A stretch of 64,000 nt of DNA from Bacteroidales bacterium (GCA_017962845.1 JAGCUN010000042.1:18689-82688); one strand, 5' to 3'. Shown: positions 53,413 through 63,788, counted from the stretch's first letter. A program made the numbers and translations. Notes: generated by a model not told the origin, from the letters alone.

Positions 53413-53499
53413 CAATTTACAATTAACAATGTACAATTTCAACTCCTTAACTCCTTAACTATCAACTATCAACTATTAACTATTAACTCTCAACTTTCA
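53412..53499. repeat. Nested heptamer/octamer tandem array
   Basis: After nqrF come ACAATTT, ACAATTA, ACAATGT, ACAATTT, then two octamers ACTCCTTA (53442-53457), ACTATCA twice (53458-53471), ACTATTA twice (53472-53485), ACTCTCA and ACTTTCA (to 53499). Each unit begins AC and most are 7 bases long; variants appear in adjacent pairs. No spacer-repeat pattern of a CRISPR. Confidence 0.8.
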
Positions 53500-53506
53500 G
53501 TTCAAA

Positions 53507-54241
53507 ATGTCCCTCCTTCCTCTCCTTTCCGAATACAAAGAAACCCTCCAGTATCTTCAAAATTATATTGAATTGATGGAAGATATGGATGACCCATCGT
53601 ACGTGGCACGAGGTAATGGTTTCTGTGACAGTAAGTTCAGCGAGGATTTTTTGAACGGTCAGATCGAAAAGTATCGTGCGCAGTTGCGGCAGCTCGAAAA
53701 GCGGATGCTGTCGGAAAATTATACCAAGCCCGAATTGCGCAGTATCATCCGACTGATGAAAAAATCGCGCTTTCCCGATGAACTCAACGAGATGTCGAGG
53801 GAGGTCATGAGCCGATTAGAGCGCCATCCCGCTTTTAAGAAAGCCCATACGATTCTGTTATATGCCTCGCTTCCCGATGAGGTTCGCACCTTTGAGCTGA
53901 TTGAAAAATGGCGCAATCGCAAGCATATTGTGCTGCCCACAGTGGTCGGCGATGACATTGTGCCGGTGGCGCTCGATGCGAATACTTCCTTTGTGACTGG
54001 CGATTTCAATATCCTTGAGCCCGACAGCGCACCCTACACGGGCGATTTCGACCTCATTGTGGTTCCGGGCATGGCATTCGACGATCAGGGTAACCGTTTG
54101 GGACGCGGCAAGGGCTATTACGACCGGTTCCTCGCCCAGCATGCTCACGTGCATACCATCGGAGTCTGTTTTAACTTCCAAAAAGTGCCTTTTGTGCCTA
54201 CCGAAAAGACCGATATTGCCATGTCTGAAATAGTGTATTAA
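53507..54241 (+). CDS. 5-formyltetrahydrofolate cyclo-ligase with N-terminal extension
   Basis: 244 residues. The C-terminal ~170 residues are a normal 5-FTHF cyclo-ligase (5-formyl-THF + ATP to methenyl-THF): LRSIIRLMKKSRFPDELNEMS, TILLYASLPDEV, IVLPTVVGDD and the loop GRGKGYYDRFL. The family usually begins near the LRSIIR segment, so about 70 extra residues are at the front (MSLLPLLSEYKETLQYL, with DDPSYVARGNGFCDSKF). They form probable helices with no match I recognise. Downstream in-frame ATG codons (for example MLSENYTK) would give a near-standard protein. The heptamer array ends 7 bases before the ATG. Confidence 0.85.
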   Translation: MSLLPLLSEYKETLQYLQNYIELMEDMDDPSYVARGNGFCDSKFSEDFLNGQIEKYRAQLRQLEKRMLSENYTKPELRSIIRLMKKSRFPDELNEMSREVMSRLERHPAFKKAHTILLYASLPDEVRTFELIEKWRNRKHIVLPTVVGDDIVPVALDANTSFVTGDFNILEPDSAPYTGDFDLIVVPGMAFDDQGNRLGRGKGYYDRFLAQHAHVHTIGVCFNFQKVPFVPTEKTDIAMSEIVY

Positions 54242-54327
54242 CATTTATTAAGAAAATTATTTTATTGATTATTAAATAGATAATCGAAAATTTTGTATTT
54301 TCTGTATTTCGTATTAGAAAAAAGGTG

Positions 54328-54335
54328 TAATTTTG
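54328..54335 (+). promoter_or_regulatory. -7 element for the PCMD/T9SS protein
   Basis: TAATTTTG followed by CC, 39 bases before ATG 54375. Confidence 0.5.
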
Positions 54336-54374
54336 CCGCCGCAAAACAGAAACCTAATGTTGTTCTAAAAAAAA

Positions 54375-56840
54375 ATGATTATGAAAAAATTATTATTATT
54401 GATTGGAATGGTAATGCTGATGCTTCCTTTCGCATTGAAGGCACAGGTTTATCAGTTGCCGAATGGCGGATTTGAGGTGTGGGATGGCACATCGAGTTCA
54501 TCAGAGCCCACCAATTGGAATAGTTTTGGTACTTCAGAGTGTACGCTGTTCATTGGCTGCTCGTCGGCTCAGCAGACACACCACGAGAACTCCTCAGACG
54601 TTCGTCCCGGCAGTGCGGGAAGCCACAGCTGTCGTATTTATGCCACTTCCATCATGGGCGTTGTGGCCAACGGAAATATGACTACGGGCCGTATTCATGC
54701 GGGAAATATGAGTCCCTCGAATAGTGCCAACTACAATGTCACCTATCCTTCTCAGGCGGGTTTCAACCAGCCGTTCAATGGCCGGCCCGACTATATCCAT
54801 TTCTGGGCAAAAGCGCATACGTCGAGCTCGTCCGACCAGGCTCGAATGAACGCTGTGGTGCATAACAACAGTGAGGTGAGAGACCCTGTGCGCACTTCTG
54901 ACCATCCGAATATCACAGGTGTGGCCACTCTCAACTTTAATGGCGACAACACCTGGCATGAGTACTCGGTGCCCTTCAGCTACTCGTATGGCAATGCTAC
55001 TCCCGAGTATATCCTGATCACCTTCACCACAAACAAGACCCCCGGCGGTGGTAGCAGTGGTGATGAGGTCTATATTGATGATATCGATTTTGTGTACATT
55101 TCTACCTTAAGCGATTTGAAAAGCAACGGACAGACGGTGGCAGGTTTTGATGCCAACACGCTGATTTACAACATCGAATTGCCTTACGGATCGGCCATGC
55201 CTACCGTGACGGCTACGGCTACTTCGGTAAATGGCGAGGTCAGCATTACGCAGCCCACAACAACCAATCCTACGGCCACCATCGTGGTGACGCAAGGCCC
55301 CAGCACCACCACCTACACTATCAACTACACGTTTGCTGAGCGTGAAAGTGCTGATTTGCTGGATATTCTGTTGGATGGCAACTCCATCAACGGCTACAAT
55401 GTCACCCCGACTTTCGATGCCAACGTCATGCAGTATGAGGTGTCGTTGCCGTATGGTTCCGAACTGCCGGTGGTGAGCGCCGTACTGGACGTTGCCACTG
55501 CCCAGCTGAACATCACGCAGCCCACGGCCAGCGTACCCACAGCCGTTCTCGCTGTTACCTGCGGCTCGCTGTCCAAAACCTACACGGTGCATTTCACCAT
55601 CGCCGAGGCCATCAGTGCCGATCTCGCTGACTTGCAGCTTGATGGTGTGACCATCGCGGGCTTCAACCCGCAGGTGCTGCAGTACTCGCAGGTGTTGCCT
55701 TACGGACATTCCTTCCCGACGATCACCGCCATCCCAGTCAATGATGCCGCGCAGGTGAATGTTACCGAACCCACTTTGGCCGATCCGGTTGCCACTATCT
55801 TGGTGACTTGTGAGACGTTGGAGAAGACCTACACGGTTGAGTTTATCATTGCTGAGGCTGAAGATGCTCATCTTTCGCAGATTACCATCAACGGCGAGCC
55901 GATTCCCAACTTCCAGCCGCTGGTGTTCGACTATGAGTACGAACTGCCCTTCGGCACTAATCTTACCGCTGTGCAGGTGGGTGCCACCACGGTAGCCTCG
56001 CAAGCCGTCATCGCCCCCATCATTGTGGACACGTTGACAGAAATCAGTGTCACCTGTGGCGCTCTGTCATGCCTGTACACCATCCATTTCACCATCGCTC
56101 CTGAAATCACCGCCGACTTGGCCGACCTGCAAGTGGATGGCGTTACGGTGACCGGCTTCGATCCGGCCATCACCTCCTACGATGTGATTTGCTTCGGTAC
56201 GGAGATGCCGGTGGTGACCGCCACCCCGCGCTCCACTATCGGTGAAGTGACTATCACACAGCCCAGTATGGAGAATCCAACCGCTACGGTAGTGGTGACT
56301 TGCAGCGGATTGAGCAAGACCTATACGGTCAACATTACTTTGGTGGAACCCAATGCCGATCTGACTGATTTGCAGATCAATGGCGTTACGATTGAGGGAT
56401 TCTCTCCCAATGTGACCGAATACAGTGCAGAACTGGATGTGATGTGGTGGCCCACGCTTACCGCTGTGGCCGCTTCTGAATATGCTACCGTTACGATTAC
56501 CCAGCCTGTTGATGGTGAAACCATTGAGGGTGTGGTGGTTGTGACCTGCGGCAGTCTCACCAAAACCTACACGGTAAGTTTCCACGTGGGCGTTCAGGAG
56601 TACACTTTGCGTTCGGTGATACTCTATCCGAATCCTGTAACTGACGAGCTGACGGTAGAGGCACCGGCTGGGGCTTCGGAGGTTCGTATTTACAATCCCG
56701 CTGGTCAGCTGGTTCTTCGCCAGTCGGTACAGGAAGGTAGTAATGTGCTGAATGTAGGTTCGTTGCGCACGGGTATGTACCTGCTCCACTTGCAGGGCGA
56801 GGGCGTGCTGATGGGCACCAGCAAGTTGATGAAATACTAA
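54375..56840 (+). CDS. Secreted PCMD-domain protein with six tandem repeats and a T9SS type A tail
   Basis: 821 residues. Signal peptide about 1-24 (ending LKAQ); a PCMD (putative carbohydrate metabolism) domain at about 26-240 (YQLPNGGFEVWDG, HSCRIYATSI, GDEVYIDDIDFVYI); six beta-sandwich repeats of about 80 residues at roughly 244-324, 325-413, 414-496, 497-578, 579-659 and 660-738, each opening with A-D-L-x-D-L-x-x-(N/D)-G and closing T-x-T-Y-T-V-x-F; and a type A sorting tail (LYPNPVTDELTV to the end). Exported by Sec and T9SS, it is likely a surface carbohydrate-binding protein. ATG 54381 is a possible alternative start. Monocistronic. Confidence 0.9.
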   Translation: MIMKKLLLLIGMVMLMLPFALKAQVYQLPNGGFEVWDGTSSSSEPTNWNSFGTSECTLFIGCSSAQQTHHENSSDVRPGSAGSHSCRIYATSIMGVVANGNMTTGRIHAGNMSPSNSANYNVTYPSQAGFNQPFNGRPDYIHFWAKAHTSSSSDQARMNAVVHNNSEVRDPVRTSDHPNITGVATLNFNGDNTWHEYSVPFSYSYGNATPEYILITFTTNKTPGGGSSGDEVYIDDIDFVYISTLSDLKSNGQTVAGFDANTLIYNIELPYGSAMPTVTATATSVNGEVSITQPTTTNPTATIVVTQGPSTTTYTINYTFAERESADLLDILLDGNSINGYNVTPTFDANVMQYEVSLPYGSELPVVSAVLDVATAQLNITQPTASVPTAVLAVTCGSLSKTYTVHFTIAEAISADLADLQLDGVTIAGFNPQVLQYSQVLPYGHSFPTITAIPVNDAAQVNVTEPTLADPVATILVTCETLEKTYTVEFIIAEAEDAHLSQITINGEPIPNFQPLVFDYEYELPFGTNLTAVQVGATTVASQAVIAPIIVDTLTEISVTCGALSCLYTIHFTIAPEITADLADLQVDGVTVTGFDPAITSYDVICFGTEMPVVTATPRSTIGEVTITQPSMENPTATVVVTCSGLSKTYTVNITLVEPNADLTDLQINGVTIEGFSPNVTEYSAELDVMWWPTLTAVAASEYATVTITQPVDGETIEGVVVVTCGSLTKTYTVSFHVGVQEYTLRSVILYPNPVTDELTVEAPAGASEVRIYNPAGQLVLRQSVQEGSNVLNVGSLRTGMYLLHLQGEGVLMGTSKLMKY

Positions 56841-56872
56841 TCGGTTTCGCTCTTTCCGACTTTATATTATGC

Positions 56873-56909
56873 GCGAAGGCCGCCACTAAGTGGCGGCCGT
56901 CGCGTTTTT
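56873..56909 (+). terminator. Intrinsic terminator after the PCMD gene
   Basis: GGCCGCCAC (56878-56886), loop TAA, GTGGCGGCC (56890-56898), extended by GCG/CGC, then TTTTT (56905-56909). It is the strongest hairpin in the window and lies just before the stop of the convergent uvrA-like gene. Confidence 0.9.
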
Positions 56910-56913
56910 GAGA

Positions 56914-59145
56914 TTAAGCATTCATATATGGCCTTGTGACACTCTTCTCGCACGACAGCATCTCTCGGGGTGTGCCACAGAACAGCAGTTCGCCGCCCGC
57001 CTCGCCACCGCCAGGACCTAACTCAATAAGGTAGTCGGCTTGCTTGATGACATCTAAGCTGTGCTCGATGAGTATCAGTGTGTTACCCGTGTCGGTCATC
57101 TCATTGAACAATGCCAACAGCTTGCGCACATCATCCAAGTGCAATCCGTCGGTGGGTTCGTCGATGATGAAGATTTCGCCCTTGCGATGCAGGTAGGAGG
57201 CCAGCTTCACTCGCTGTAACTCGCCGCCCGACAAGGTTGTCATGGCTTGGTTGAGATGCAGATAGCCCAATCCCACCTTGTTGAGTGCTTGCAGCTGTGG
57301 CTGGAACGACTCGCCCTCGAAAAACGCAATCGCCTCTTCCACCGTCATGTCCATCACCTCGGCGATATTCTTTCCTTTATATAAATATTGTAGCGTCTCC
57401 GCATTGTAGCGCGTGCCGCCGCACACGTCGCACACCGTCTCGATGGATTCCATGAAGGCCATGTCCGACACGATGACTCCCTTGCCCTCGCAGGCAGGAC
57501 AGGCCCCCTTGGAGTTGAAGGAGAACTGCTGGATGTTGCTGTTGTTGGCTTTTGCGAAAAGTTTGCGAATCGTATCGGAAATGTTGAGGTAGGTGGCTGG
57601 GGTGGAACGCAGGTTGATGCCGATGTTCTTTTGTCCGATGAAGATGGTCTCTTTCGGGCATTGCTGCTGGAAGACCTCCATCAGCGAAGATTTGCCTGAG
57701 CCGGCCACACCTGCAATAACGGTCAGCACGCCCAACGGAATATCCACCGACACGTGCTTCAGGTTGTGCAAGGTGGCATTTTCAATATGCTCGAACCCTT
57801 TCGGCGTGCGCACTTCCGACTTGATTGCCGTACTGCTGCGCAGCATCCGTCCAGTAATGGTGTTGGATTGCAAAAGTCCTTGATAATCACCTTCGTACAT
57901 AATTTCTCCGCCGTGACTTCCTGCTGCCGGCCCCATGTCCACGATATGTTCCGCCATGGCGATGATTTCGCGGTGATGCTCCACAATGAGGATGGTGTTG
58001 CCGTGGTCGCGCAGGTGCTGCAACGACCGTTTCAGCCGGATGATGTCCTGCGGGTGCAAGCCCACGCTCGGCTCATCCAGCACGTAGGCCATATCGGTGA
58101 GCGCTGAGTTGATGTACTTGGCGATTTTGATGCGCTGTGCCTCGCCGCCCGACAGCGTGCCGGTGCCACGACTTAAGGAAAGGTACCCTAACCCGATGTC
58201 GCACAGGGCTTGCAGCCGTTTCGCCAGCTCGCGCTGAATATCTACCGCCAGCGGATTGTTGATGGCCGAGATGAAGTTCATCACCTCCGAAATCGGCATG
58301 TCGTCCACCTCCGCGATGTTCTTCCCGTTGATGCGGCACGAGCGAATTTTCTCGTTCAGACGGGTGCCGCCACAGTCGGGACAGGTGCCCATGGTGAGCA
58401 TGGGGTTGATGGCCGCGGCATGCAGCAATCCCTCTTCCGAGTTGATGATGCTGCGGTACATACGCGGTACAAGTCCTTCATACTTAGCGGTTTTAGGCCA
58501 GTTGGAAGGCGGATTTTTCAGTTTGATTTGGGGTGAATAAAGAAAAAGCTCCAGCTCTTCAGGCGAGTAGTCTTTGATTTTCTTGTCAAGGTCAAATAGG
58601 CCGCTGTGGGCGTACCGGATCCAGCGCCAGCCGCCTTTGCCGAAGGCGATGTAATGGATGGTGTCTTCATCGTTCAGCGATTTGTCGAAATCCACCAGTT
58701 TGTGAATATCCAGCTCGCGTATTTCGCCCAGACCGGCGCAGCGGGGACAGCTGCCGGCGGGATGGTTGAACGAGAAAGAGTCGGAGTAGCCCACAAAGGG
58801 CTGTCCCACACGCGAAAACAGCAGGCGCAGCAGCGGCTGTATATCAGTGTAGGTGCCGACAGTGGAACGGCTGTTGGAGGAGGGTTTCTTCTGGTCGATG
58901 ACGATGGTGACGGGCATGTTTTCGATGCGCTCCACCTTCGGACGTCCGTATTTGGGAAGATATTGCTGTACGAAACTGGGGAAGGTCTCATTGAGCTCGC
59001 GGCGGCTTTCTGCTGCGATGGTGTCCAGGCACAACGATGATTTCCCTGAACCGGAAACGCCTGTAAAGACAGTGATTTTCCGTTTCGGTATTTGCAGCGA
59101 AACACGCTTGAGGTTGTTTTCGCTGGCGTGGATGATGTTAATCAT
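56914..59145 (-). CDS. Short UvrA-like ABC ATPase lacking the UvrB-binding domain
   Basis: 743 residues, against about 940 for housekeeping UvrA. Two ABC modules with Walker A TGVSGSGKSSL and AGVAGSGKSSL, signatures TLSGGEAQRIKIA and TLSGGELQRVKLA, Walker B VLDEPSVGLHP and IIDEPTDGLHL; zinc-finger cysteines in CPRCAGLGE, CPDCGGTR, CPACEGKG and CDVCGGTR. The insertion that binds UvrB after the first Walker A is missing. This is the UvrA2/class III-like group found in drug-producing or drug-tolerant bacteria. Possible role in DNA binding or drug resistance, not classical repair. Last of the atpD-led run, 9 bases after ribE. Confidence 0.92.
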   Translation of the reverse strand: MINIIHASENNLKRVSLQIPKRKITVFTGVSGSGKSSLCLDTIAAESRRELNETFPSFVQQYLPKYGRPKVERIENMPVTIVIDQKKPSSNSRSTVGTYTDIQPLLRLLFSRVGQPFVGYSDSFSFNHPAGSCPRCAGLGEIRELDIHKLVDFDKSLNDEDTIHYIAFGKGGWRWIRYAHSGLFDLDKKIKDYSPEELELFLYSPQIKLKNPPSNWPKTAKYEGLVPRMYRSIINSEEGLLHAAAINPMLTMGTCPDCGGTRLNEKIRSCRINGKNIAEVDDMPISEVMNFISAINNPLAVDIQRELAKRLQALCDIGLGYLSLSRGTGTLSGGEAQRIKIAKYINSALTDMAYVLDEPSVGLHPQDIIRLKRSLQHLRDHGNTILIVEHHREIIAMAEHIVDMGPAAGSHGGEIMYEGDYQGLLQSNTITGRMLRSSTAIKSEVRTPKGFEHIENATLHNLKHVSVDIPLGVLTVIAGVAGSGKSSLMEVFQQQCPKETIFIGQKNIGINLRSTPATYLNISDTIRKLFAKANNSNIQQFSFNSKGACPACEGKGVIVSDMAFMESIETVCDVCGGTRYNAETLQYLYKGKNIAEVMDMTVEEAIAFFEGESFQPQLQALNKVGLGYLHLNQAMTTLSGGELQRVKLASYLHRKGEIFIIDEPTDGLHLDDVRKLLALFNEMTDTGNTLILIEHSLDVIKQADYLIELGPGGGEAGGELLFCGTPREMLSCEKSVTRPYMNA

Positions 59146-59154
59146 TTATTCTTA

Positions 59155-59778
59155 TTATTTTGAAATACAAGTATTTGTACTTGCCAAATACTGTTCGAGC
59201 AAACGCTGTACGTATTTTCCAAAAACATCAAATTCAATGTTGACCACAGTGCCGCGTTGGAAGTTGTGGAAGTTGGTGACCTTGTGGGTGTAGGGGATGA
59301 TGGCGACGGAGAAATGGCCGGGCTCTGAATCTACCACCGTGAGGCTCACGCCGTTCACCGAAATAGAACCCTTCGGCACGGTGATGTTGTTTTTGGCGGT
59401 GTCGTAGCTGAAGTAGTAACGCCAGCTGCCGTTGTCGTCCACCACCTTCTCGCAAGTGGCTGTCTGGTCCACATGTCCCTGCACGATATGACCGTCGAAA
59501 CGGCCGTCCATGCGCATGCTGCGCTCGAGGTTCACCTCGTAGCCAACAGTCCAGCTGCCGAGGTTGGTCTTCAGCATGGTCTCGTCCATCGCGGTCACCA
59601 CATACTGCCGTTTGTCCTTGTCCACCTTGACCACGGTGAGGCAGCAGCCGTCGTGCGCCATGCTCTGGTCGATGCTGAGTTCGTCGGCGAAATCCACCTC
59701 AATCGTGAAATGATAGTTGCTGTTATCTTTCTCTATCTTGACGATTTTTCCAGTTTTTTCTACGATTCCAGTAAACAT
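59155..59778 (-). CDS. ribE: Riboflavin synthase, alpha subunit
   Basis: 207 residues. Dismutates two 6,7-dimethyl-8-ribityllumazine molecules to riboflavin and the pyrimidine. Two lumazine-binding barrels: MFTGIVEKTGKI with GCCLTVV in the first, and GHIVQGHVD with SISVNGVSLTVV in the second; a C-terminal trimerisation helix follows (VFGKYVQRLLEQYL). Full length. It sits 18 bases after the DUF4476 gene, away from ribBA. Confidence 0.96.
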   Translation of the reverse strand: MFTGIVEKTGKIVKIEKDNSNYHFTIEVDFADELSIDQSMAHDGCCLTVVKVDKDKRQYVVTAMDETMLKTNLGSWTVGYEVNLERSMRMDGRFDGHIVQGHVDQTATCEKVVDDNGSWRYYFSYDTAKNNITVPKGSISVNGVSLTVVDSEPGHFSVAIIPYTHKVTNFHNFQRGTVVNIEFDVFGKYVQRLLEQYLASTNTCISK

Positions 59779-59796
59779 AAGGTTTTGATTTTTAGA

Positions 59797-60684
59797 TTAA
59801 TGTGAGTGAGCTGTTATGTAGGCTTTGAGTGCTTTCTTGTCGGAAGAGAAAGTGAGCAAGTTATAGGTGAGGTGGTAGTTGCTTTTGTCCACGCAGAAAG
59901 TATAGGCGTATTTCAGGAGGTCAAGTCTGTCCTTATCGAAAGTGAGGAGCTGTGTGAGGCGTACAATTTGGCTGGTAAGGATGGGGCGTGCGGAGACCAC
60001 TTGTTTGGCCACCATCAGTTTGTCATTCTCAAATGATTGGTTTTCAATAGTTTGATAGGCAAGTGTAAATTCCATTTCTGTATAGACGTGGGGAGCGGGT
60101 GGAGCAGGAGGAGTGGGAGTAGTAGGAGTAGTAGGAGTAGTAGGCGGGGTGGGCGGGGTGGGGGGAGTGGGGGGAGTGGGAACACCAGAACCGGGATGAG
60201 GAGGATTGTTGGGCGTGTTGGGATGATTCGGGAAATTGGGTCTTGTCTGTCCAATCTGACCATTGTAATTGTTGTTGCTGCTGTTGGCCAATTCGCCAGA
60301 CTCTGGTGTGGAGAGGCGCACGACATCGCTGGCGGCCACAATCATCATGGCTTGTATGGTTCGGCGGGTCGGTTCGAATGTCCCCATCTTGTTCTGGTCA
60401 TAGTAGCTGATGGCAAAGTTGTTGTAGCCTGCCTGCAGCTTGAGCGTGGCCGACACGGTGTTGTATTCAGGATTGTTGAAGATGATCTCCACCTTGTAGG
60501 TGTGGTTGACATCAAGGTTGGTGATGGTGATGGTTTCTGCAGACTGTTCGTTGATGGAATAGTCGTTAATGTTTACCCAAAAGTTCTCCTTTTGTGTGTT
60601 GGTGATGGAAAGAAAGGCGGATTGCTGTGCGCTTGTGATGAAGACGCACAAGGTGAAGGCAATGAAGGTGATAAAACGTTTCAT
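59797..60684 (-). CDS. Secreted DUF4476 protein with proline/threonine-rich linker
   Basis: 295 residues. Signal peptide 1-19 (ending TSAQ), an N-terminal beta domain (about 20-105), an Asn/Pro-rich linker at about 125-165, a Pro/Thr-repeat stretch at about 167-199 and a C-terminal DUF4476 helical domain at 203-295 (FTLAYQTIENQSFENDKLMVAK, LTSQIVRLTQLLTFDKDRLDLLKYAY). DUF4476 has no known function. In-frame DNA repeats encode the linker (separate entry). It lies in the ATP synthase-led operon, 18 bases before ribE and 5 bases after pcm. Confidence 0.88.
   Translation of the reverse strand: MKRFITFIAFTLCVFITSAQQSAFLSITNTQKENFWVNINDYSINEQSAETITITNLDVNHTYKVEIIFNNPEYNTVSATLKLQAGYNNFAISYYDQNKMGTFEPTRRTIQAMMIVAASDVVRLSTPESGELANSSNNNYNGQIGQTRPNFPNHPNTPNNPPHPGSGVPTPPTPPTPPTPPTTPTTPTTPTPPAPPAPHVYTEMEFTLAYQTIENQSFENDKLMVAKQVVSARPILTSQIVRLTQLLTFDKDRLDLLKYAYTFCVDKSNYHLTYNLLTFSSDKKALKAYITAHSH
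60112..60180 (-). repeat. In-frame low-complexity repeat encoding a Pro/Thr linker
   Basis: On the plus strand, 9-base units of the type GGAGTAGTA (60118-60142 region) give way to GGCGGGGTG/GGGGGAGTG units; read on the coding strand they give TTP and TPP repeats. All units are multiples of three, so slippage would change linker length but not frame. Confidence 0.7.
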
Positions 60685-60689
60685 GGTGA

Positions 60690-61352
60690 TTATTTTTGAT
60701 TAATAACGGTTTTCTGTAACATGGGTACGAACTTAAACTCACCGAACGTCTCGGTGTTGTATTCGTTTTCGCTGATTTTGATGATGCGGAGCATCTGTTG
60801 CACGCCGTCGCCCACAGGGATGACCATGATGCCACCGACTTTGAGCTGTTGGAAGAGGGCAGGGGGGACGTTGGGCGCACCGCAGGTTACGATGATTTTG
60901 TCGAATGGTGCTTTGTCGGGAAGGCCGGCGAAGCCGTCGCCATAGTACATGAACACATTGCGGATTTTCAGCTTGTTATTCAGCAGGATACGGGTCTGCC
61001 GGAAAAGTTCAAGCTGACGCTCGATGCTGTGTACTTTTGCGCCCATGGCGGAAAGGATGGCGGCCTGGAAACCCGATCCGGTGCCGATTTCCAGCACCTT
61101 CTCGTCGGGCTGAATGTTCAGCAGTTGCGATTGGAACGCCACGGTGATGGGCTGCGAGATGGTCTGGCCGCAACCGATGGGAAGCGGTGTGTTCTCGTAA
61201 GCGCGATTCAGCAAAACGGTATTGGGGATGAAGCGGTGCCGCTCCACCACGTCAAAGGCGTTGAGTACATTCTCATCAGTGATGCCTTGCTCGCGCAGCC
61301 ACGCAATGAGTGACTTTTTCGCGCCGAGGAGCATGAAGTCTGAAACTCCCAT
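60690..61352 (-). CDS. pcm: Protein-L-isoaspartate O-methyltransferase
   Basis: 220 residues. Repairs isoaspartyl residues with SAM. Family motifs: VERHRFIP, NTPLPIGCGQTISQP (active site), VLEIGTGSGFQAAILS (SAM motif I near 85-100), VHSIERQLEL and the later DGFAGLPDKAPFDKIIVTCGAP. It follows atpC by 2 bases, so it is transcribed with the F1 subunits, a linkage seen in some Bacteroidota. Confidence 0.95.
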   Translation of the reverse strand: MGVSDFMLLGAKKSLIAWLREQGITDENVLNAFDVVERHRFIPNTVLLNRAYENTPLPIGCGQTISQPITVAFQSQLLNIQPDEKVLEIGTGSGFQAAILSAMGAKVHSIERQLELFRQTRILLNNKLKIRNVFMYYGDGFAGLPDKAPFDKIIVTCGAPNVPPALFQQLKVGGIMVIPVGDGVQQMLRIIKISENEYNTETFGEFKFVPMLQKTVINQK

Positions 61353-61354
61353 CC

Positions 61355-61591
61355 TTATTCTGCCAAAACTAACACGTGGTTGTCCAGTACTTCCACAATC
61401 CCTCCCCGAATGTCTAAAAAGAGCGTCTGTTCCTGGGTGTCGGTCGCCTTCACCTTGCCCTCCTTGAGAGCGGCAATCAGCGGGGCGTGGTTGTTGAGCA
61501 CCTCAAACAGACCGTCGAGTCCGGGAAGCTGCACCAATGAGACCTCCCCTTTGAACAATTCCTTGCCGGGGGTGATGATTTCGAGGTTCAT
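61355..61591 (-). CDS. atpC: F1 ATP synthase epsilon subunit (short form)
   Basis: 78 residues, just the N-terminal beta-sandwich of epsilon (LEIITPGKELFKGEVSLVQLPG, LNNHAPLIAAL, IRGGIVEVLDNHVLVLAE). The C-terminal two-helix inhibitory domain found in about 130-residue epsilons is absent, a form common in Bacteroidota and one that cannot use the helix-based epsilon inhibition. It begins 8 bases after atpD. The rest of the ATP synthase operon is elsewhere. Confidence 0.94.
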   Translation of the reverse strand: MNLEIITPGKELFKGEVSLVQLPGLDGLFEVLNNHAPLIAALKEGKVKATDTQEQTLFLDIRGGIVEVLDNHVLVLAE

Positions 61592-61599
61592 AGTGCCGA

Positions 61600-63141
<1,542 letters not shown>

Positions 63142-63155
63142 TCAAAAAGCGGCTG

Positions 63156-63163
63156 CAAATATA
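63156..63163 (-). promoter_or_regulatory. -7 element for the atpD-led operon
   Basis: TATATTTG on the minus strand followed by CA, 50 bases before the atpD ATG. A leader of roughly 45 bases is expected. Confidence 0.55.
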
Positions 63164-63200
63164 CACATTTTTTATGGATTTTACTCCTTTTTGAAAATAA

Positions 63201-63782
63201 TTATTTTCGACCCAATTTCACCCGAAACCGCCACGGCAGCTTCGCATCCTCGCCGGCATAGTCAATGCCTACTCGCGGACCGACAGACACCTCTTTATCG
63301 CTAAAATGTTTACCCCTATCTTCTAACCATAAAGTATTACTATTGAGTAAAATGCCATTTTCTGTTAAAGTAATACCTAAAGCCTTGCAAACTTTGCCGG
63401 GGCCGTCCGTCAGCGAAGTCCCGCTTTTGCTTTTGCCTGTCCGTTTCAGCATCAGCTCCTCGCCGTGGGTCGGCATGATGCCACGGATAAGCACGGCATC
63501 GGGTATGCCTTCTTGGTTGGTGACAAAGTTCAGCATGCAATGCATCCCGTAGCATAAATACACATAGGCCCGTCCGCCCTTGGCGTACATCATCTCGTTG
63601 CGCTTGGTGCGCCGCCCGCCGAAAGCATGCGACCCTCTGTCGTTGAAACCCTTGTACGCCTCTGTCTCCGTGATGTAGCCACCGGCTATCTGCCCGTCAA
63701 TCTGCGTGAACACATACTTGCCCAGCAGGTCGCGGGCCAGCCCCACCACATCATCATTCAAAAAATAATTGAGATTGATCAT
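63201..63782 (-). CDS. mpg: DNA-3-methyladenine glycosylase (AAG/Mpg type)
   Basis: 193 residues. Base-excision enzyme that removes alkylated and deaminated purines. Typical features: LARDLLGKYVF, ITETEAYKG with the catalytic Glu, RGSHAFGGRRTKRNEMMYA, YVYLCYGMHCMLNFVT, DAVLIRGIMP and TDGPGKVCKALGI. Normal length. It lies between the terminator of gap and the atpD promoter; I see no clear -7 box of its own, so some transcription may come from read-through. Confidence 0.94.
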   Translation of the reverse strand: MINLNYFLNDDVVGLARDLLGKYVFTQIDGQIAGGYITETEAYKGFNDRGSHAFGGRRTKRNEMMYAKGGRAYVYLCYGMHCMLNFVTNQEGIPDAVLIRGIMPTHGEELMLKRTGKSKSGTSLTDGPGKVCKALGITLTENGILLNSNTLWLEDRGKHFSDKEVSVGPRVGIDYAGEDAKLPWRFRVKLGRK

Positions 63783-63788
63783 TCTAAA

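Noticed and set aside
53412..53499. CRISPR array
   Set aside because: Units are 7-8 bases in direct tandem with no spacers, and no cas gene is near.
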